Shown here piece after piece: positions 26,001 through 32,000 of a stretch of DNA of 64,000 nucleotides. Origin of the DNA: Anadara kagoshimensis. Its lineage: Eukaryota > Mollusca > Bivalvia > Arcoida > Arcidae. The stretch spans positions 54,046,540 through 54,110,539 of the forward strand of contig CM037874.1 in the NCBI GenBank assembly GCA_021292105.1, written 5' to 3'. The position numbers and the translations under genes are program-made. The first letter of the stretch is position 1; each line of letters opens with the position of its first letter. The notes under the pieces are model-generated. The model was not told the origin of the DNA. It saw nothing but the letters and a program-made list of their open reading frames with translations, and did not search any database.

Positions 26001-29000
26001 TGTCTGTTTTTTATTTAAATAATTTCATAATTTTTTCTTACCATGTCTTGTTTATTTGCTTTATTCTTTATCTTTATTTTGTTTTGATTTTGATAGCGAT
26101 TGCTGTTGCTAAGTAGACGTTTTTCAATTACATTTTTCTTCAGTTGTATTTTTTATTCCATCAAGTCTTTATATATAGCACTTTGCTTACAATGAGCCAT
26201 CAAATTTATGTATTGTGTTTAATTTTCCATTTTTTCTATTCGTAAACTTCAAGTTTCTTTTTTTCTCAGGCGTCTTGTAAATATACTGTTGATGCAGGGA
26301 TGTGCAATCCCCGGCTTAACAAACACTTCAAAACGTTATATTGCCGTCGATAAGTATGGTGTATCTGTATCCAACGTCACCCTGGATATATTTGACGTTC
26401 CAATAGTTCAGTGATCATTTCATTCTATATATGTTGTTCATACATGTGGTGGGTGTTGCTAGCTAAACAGGAGGTGCTTAACCTTCCGGAGTACCCTGTC
26501 CACTTCCTTGTTAGAAGTTCAGGTGTTTAACCTAATTTGCTAGTTTGAAAATTAAAACTTTGCTTCGGATTGTGATTTGAACAAAGATTATTTTGTTTGT
26601 TTTTATATAACATTAGGTGTAATTGGTATTTTATTTTTTGTTGCAGGTATTTTCTCGATAATATTAAATTCACTTGTGATATATGTATGTTTCAAACAAC
26701 GAAACCTTCTAGTGGCTTCAGACTATTACATAGTCAACTTAGCAGTTAGCGATTTATTATTACCAGTCATCGGATTTCCCTTCGCTGTCACCTCATCATT
26801 TGGACATAAATGGAATTTCGGATATCCAGGTACGTTTCCAAATATCTAATGTAACTAATAAAGATTTGGGGACCGTTTGATGGAGGAATACATCTGAAAT
26901 GTATAATAATATAGTAATAACCGTAGCAGTACATGTTAAAAGCAACATCCAAACACAAAGCTGGAAAACTTTGAAAACTGGTAAATTTCGTTTAACACGT
27001 GAACAGGGAATTGAGATCAGTTGCTTCGGAGGGATAAACACCTTCCGTTTAGCTAGCTATACACGTCAAGTGTTAAACCAAAATCGAGAAAGAAAGTAAC
27101 ATGGAATTATATCCAGGATTATTATGGATACAGGTATTATATATAATTATCAACAATATTATGATGACGGCCATAAAACGTTTAAACGTAATTACATATT
27201 CATGAATAGTTATTTTATCCTCATATTTTACTAGTACAGGAAAAGGTCATGAATTATTTTTATACAAGGAAGTAATTTTAACTCTCATATTTAAAAGTAC
27301 CAATGAACTGTCTTACAAAAGAACGAGAAAATAAAAGTAAAACACGTGAACTTTGTATAAAGTAGCTTTGCAAAAGTAAGCTCTTTCTGATGAACTAGTT
27401 TCAGCCGCTTTGTATCTACACAATCCGATCATAAAACCAAAAGATTTCAGTAACTTTATTCCTAGCAATATCATTACAAATCTAATTCAATTATACAAAC
27501 TTAAGAAAATTAAAAGTCTCAAATTACATATAATTCCAATGTTAATAAAATTAAAATACGAATTTTCAGTCCAAAAATTCTTCAGTATTAATATGTATTT
27601 ATTGCATCGATCAGATATCTCATGCATCATATCATCATATACACAGCAGGCTGCTTGCAAATAAACTGTTGACTCAGGGATATTGCAAGCCTAGGCTTAT
27701 CAAGGCCCTCAAAAAGTTTTATGGTCATCATCAGAGTATTGTTGATAAGTTTGATGTCTCTGTGCCCAGGATTGCCCTGGATTATTTGACGTCCCATTGT
27801 TCCATGTTCATTTCACACAATTTTGATTACACACGTAACGGGTGTAGCTAGCTTAACAAAAGGTGCTTACTCTTCCAAAGCACCCGGCCTCACTTCTCTG
27901 GTTGAAGTTTACGTGGTTAGCCTAACTTGTCACTTCCAAAGTTTTTGCTTTGCTGCTGGATTGTGATTCGGATATGGATTAGTATGTTTGTTTTTTGATT
28001 GATACAAAACTATATGTATACTAATATATATTGTTTATAATTGTTATATATGCAAATGTCAAACAACGAAATACGTCTTTATATCAAACAAAGTTTCTTT
28101 TAATATAAGAATTTTTTTCAAATATTTATACATATCGTATATTATTAATTTAAACAGTTCATTTTTTTACAAAATGTTTAAACCATAAATGTATTAAGTC
28201 ACACACAAGATATTTTGTACAAATTACATATTATACCAGTATTAATTTTACATCATGGAATAAAATTCAGTCAGTAGTGCTTCAACCAAAAATATAAAAC
28301 TAAAATTGTTTTCAAGATGTTGAAAATATTACCAAAAGACCAAAATATATTTTACCAAATTTAGCTAAGGACTTTGCATGAGGGAGTATACCTTACTTTT
28401 AGAGAAATTTCAAATTGTAACTAGTTAATATGGTAAACGCAACACATATAATAGACAAGAATGTAGTTCGAAAATGAACAGAAGAGTTGAAAATATGTAC
28501 TTGGCAACAGCCAACACAACCAAAACGCAACACTATACAAGTTAAAACTAAAGCGGATAAGATAAGACAATAAAAGGCAAACATATGTATAAATTTGTCG
28601 ACTTCGGACGGGTGCTGAAATTAATGTCCATGATAAAATTACATATTATACCAGTGTAAATTTTACAGTACTAGGCGACTGTTTTGAAATCCAATTCCTC
28701 ATCAGTAGTGCTTGGACAAAAATTCTAATTTCTTTTCAAGAGGCTGAAAAAATATCCAAATGCCTAAGATATATTTAATCAAGTTTAGCTATGGAAATAC
28801 TTTACTTAAGGGGGATGGGAAACTTGTTTTATGATGTTTTTAAGATTTTATGCAGCAGTAAATAGGCAATAGTAATAATAATAGTACTGACGTTGTTCTC
28901 TTTTTGAAGGCCCTCGGCCAACCTGAATGTTTTACAACCAGTGATCGACAAATACAAGCATTTAAAAATTCAAAATATGAATCTAATTTTACAAACATTG

Positions 29001-32000
29001 AACTAACAACTATTGCAAGTATATATGATCCATGCAAAATAAAAAAGGACGTAATATTATTATTTGTTAATAAGTTTAATGTCATTGTGTCCACAATTCC
29101 TCTGGATATATTTGACGTCCCATAGTTACATGTTCCTTTCACACAATTTTGATTACACACGTGGCGGTGTCGCTAGCTAAACAGGAGGAGCACCCGGTCT
29201 CACTTCCTTGATGGAAGTTCACGTGTCTTCGCAGTTCATCAGATTTCCTAGTTTTAAAATCTGGTTCATTACTTGATGAACCAGGAAAAAATAACAGTCA
29301 ATTCTTAAATGTTTTGATATTTCAGTTTTATGCTTTGATATTTCAGCTAACAACTTGGTTGTTTGTTTAACTTACGTGGATATTTGTCTCTCAAGAAACT
29401 ACTTTAGTTAGTAGTATTAAGTTTACGGCATCGTTGGGTTGTTACCGTAACTCACTAACATTGATGTGTGTATATTTAAGGGTGCCAAGCTTACGGCTTT
29501 TACCGAATTTTTCTGTGGCATTGTTAGCATAACAACATGAACATTGATGTTTTTATGTTTCAGGGTGCCAAGCATACGGATTTATCGGATTTTTCTGTGG
29601 CATTGTTAGTATTACAACTTTAACATTGATGAGTTTTGTTAGATACGTTAGTGTATGCAGAGTAAAATTAAGTAAGTATAATCTCAATTTACTACCAATT
29701 CCCAAAATACGTACGGTATATACATGTTGGTATAATGAGACAAAGCATGTACAAAAATTGACATCTAGGTACGTGAACATACAGAATTATCAACAGAAAG
29801 GACAATTATTATTTCATTACATAGAAACAAAGAACGACTTATCTCCAGGATGACAATAGTATGATCACATAATAGGAATACATTAATAATTATGATAATA
29901 ATAATAATAATAAAGTACCTTATATACAATTATAAACAATTGAAGTTATGGAATTTGCTATAAGTGATAAGTGGAAGAAATCAGATTAACTAAAAAAAGC
30001 ACTGACTCCCCGATTAGGCAATCCGATTCTTCACATTTTTAGAAAATCCTGCCACCAATTCCACTTTCGTTACTTTAGACAAAATATACACGTTTGTTAT
30101 TGAGAAGTTTGCTTCTCCTGTTAAAATAAACATAAAATATTGCATTTTTTCTCCTCTTAAAATAAACATAGAATACATGTATTGCAGTTTCTTCTCCTTT
30201 AAAAAAAAAAATATTGCATTAAAAAAAAACTTTAGATCTATTTCAGACCATTAAGTCTTTTCAAAATCAAAATGTCGCTGACATTAAACACAAATATAAA
30301 ACATATATAAACTATTTAAATTACCCTAAATGATGTTTCATTCGGTTTTAATGATTTGATCGCATTTTGTGAGCCCACATATGACTCAAACAAACAACAT
30401 CACACAGATCACGTTTTTTGCTGCGAAAAAAATATATATAACTAAACCAATGGCGTTAGTTGTAATTCAAGAGTCTGATTTGCTGTTTTGCTTTAACAAA
30501 GAGTCATTTGACACAAAAAACACGATCTTAGAAGATAGGGAAGAAATCTGAAACTCTAAAAAATAATATTGGTTTAAATTTTGCTGACAAAAACTAAAAC
30601 TATCAATTAAACGCCAACATAAATATTGAGGGTTTTGAGAATATAGGTTGCATAAAACGACCTTACAAAATTGTGTTTAAATCGCATAAAAAGATAAATG
30701 TTTATGATATGTAATTAATAAAACAAAAACACATCGTCCATGTTCAAATTACAATAAAAAACAAAGCAATAATTTCCAAAATTGTCAAATGTAGTTAATC
30801 ACCTTAAATTCTACCTGCAAATGAAACCAGATACTCAGAAAGGATAAACATAGCCTACCTTTGTAGCTGCAACCCAACGTGTGTCAGAATATTCAGAAAA
30901 TTCAGAATATGGAACAACGGGACGCCGAATATATGCATGTCAAATTTGAATAAAAAGAGGTCATACGACGTCAATAAATGAATATTGGAAACCATAATTT
31001 GTTATATAAAATATAGTATCAACAAATCGTTTATAGACAATTACTATTTGGTGTGTTAATTTAGCCTGTAAAAGTAGACATTAAATAGAAATTGTACATG
31101 TAATTACCACAAGTAAAGTAACAAATTGAAGTATGCTGAAAAGAGTTCTAACGCTTATGAATCACAATGCTGTTCTCTACATAGATTCGAACCCCGATAG
31201 GAGGGTCGATCTTTTTATGTACCCCAGTTTCTCTCTACCTTTGTAACATTTGTTTCATTTTTATCAATTGATTTTCCCTTGGTAAATAGTCTTAAGAAAA
31301 ATAGTAATTGTTAATACAAAACTATTTCCATCTAGTTTCCTCTTGTACACGCAGTCGTTTTGAGGGATATGATTCTTAAAAGCTTTTCTTGAGAAAACTA
31401 GAAAGATACTGTAAATGTATTTAATTTCGCGTGTATTTATTTTCGCGGTATAGAATATTTAGACATAACCGCGTAGTTAAATTATTCGCGTTTGTGAAAT
31501 ATGCACTATAACACAATAAGCATAAAATAATTTTCGCTCGGTATTAATTTTGGCGCACAACAAATGGTCGCAAAATAAACGAAAATTAGTACACCGCCAA
31601 AATATATACGTTTACGGTATTTAGATCCCATTACAGTCAAACCTGCCTATAAATGCCACCCAGGGGAATCCGTGAAAGTGGCCTTAATGGGCAGGTGGCT
31701 TTTGTATACAGGTTTAAATAATATGAATAAAGAACAAATGGGATACAGTTCTACTGGCCTTTATAAGCAGGTGACCCTTATATAGAGGTGGCCTTTAAGG
31801 CAGGTTGGATTGTAGTTTGAATGTTTATATTTTTGATAAATAACAAATTCATTCAGATTTCAAATGTGCCAAATTTAAGTTAAGAAGTAATTGTAAAACT
31901 AGAACTATAATTTGGACAACCATACCATCGTTTTTAGATACCATTAACCATTTATGTCGTCAAAACTCTTAATTTTTCTTGAAAAATAACCAATCTATTT

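Noticed and set aside
26577-26646. Opsin start at the open frame beginning 26577
   Set aside because: The first 70 bases are tail-derived and follow no ATG; the acceptor at 26646 joins exactly to the 13831-14002 exon.
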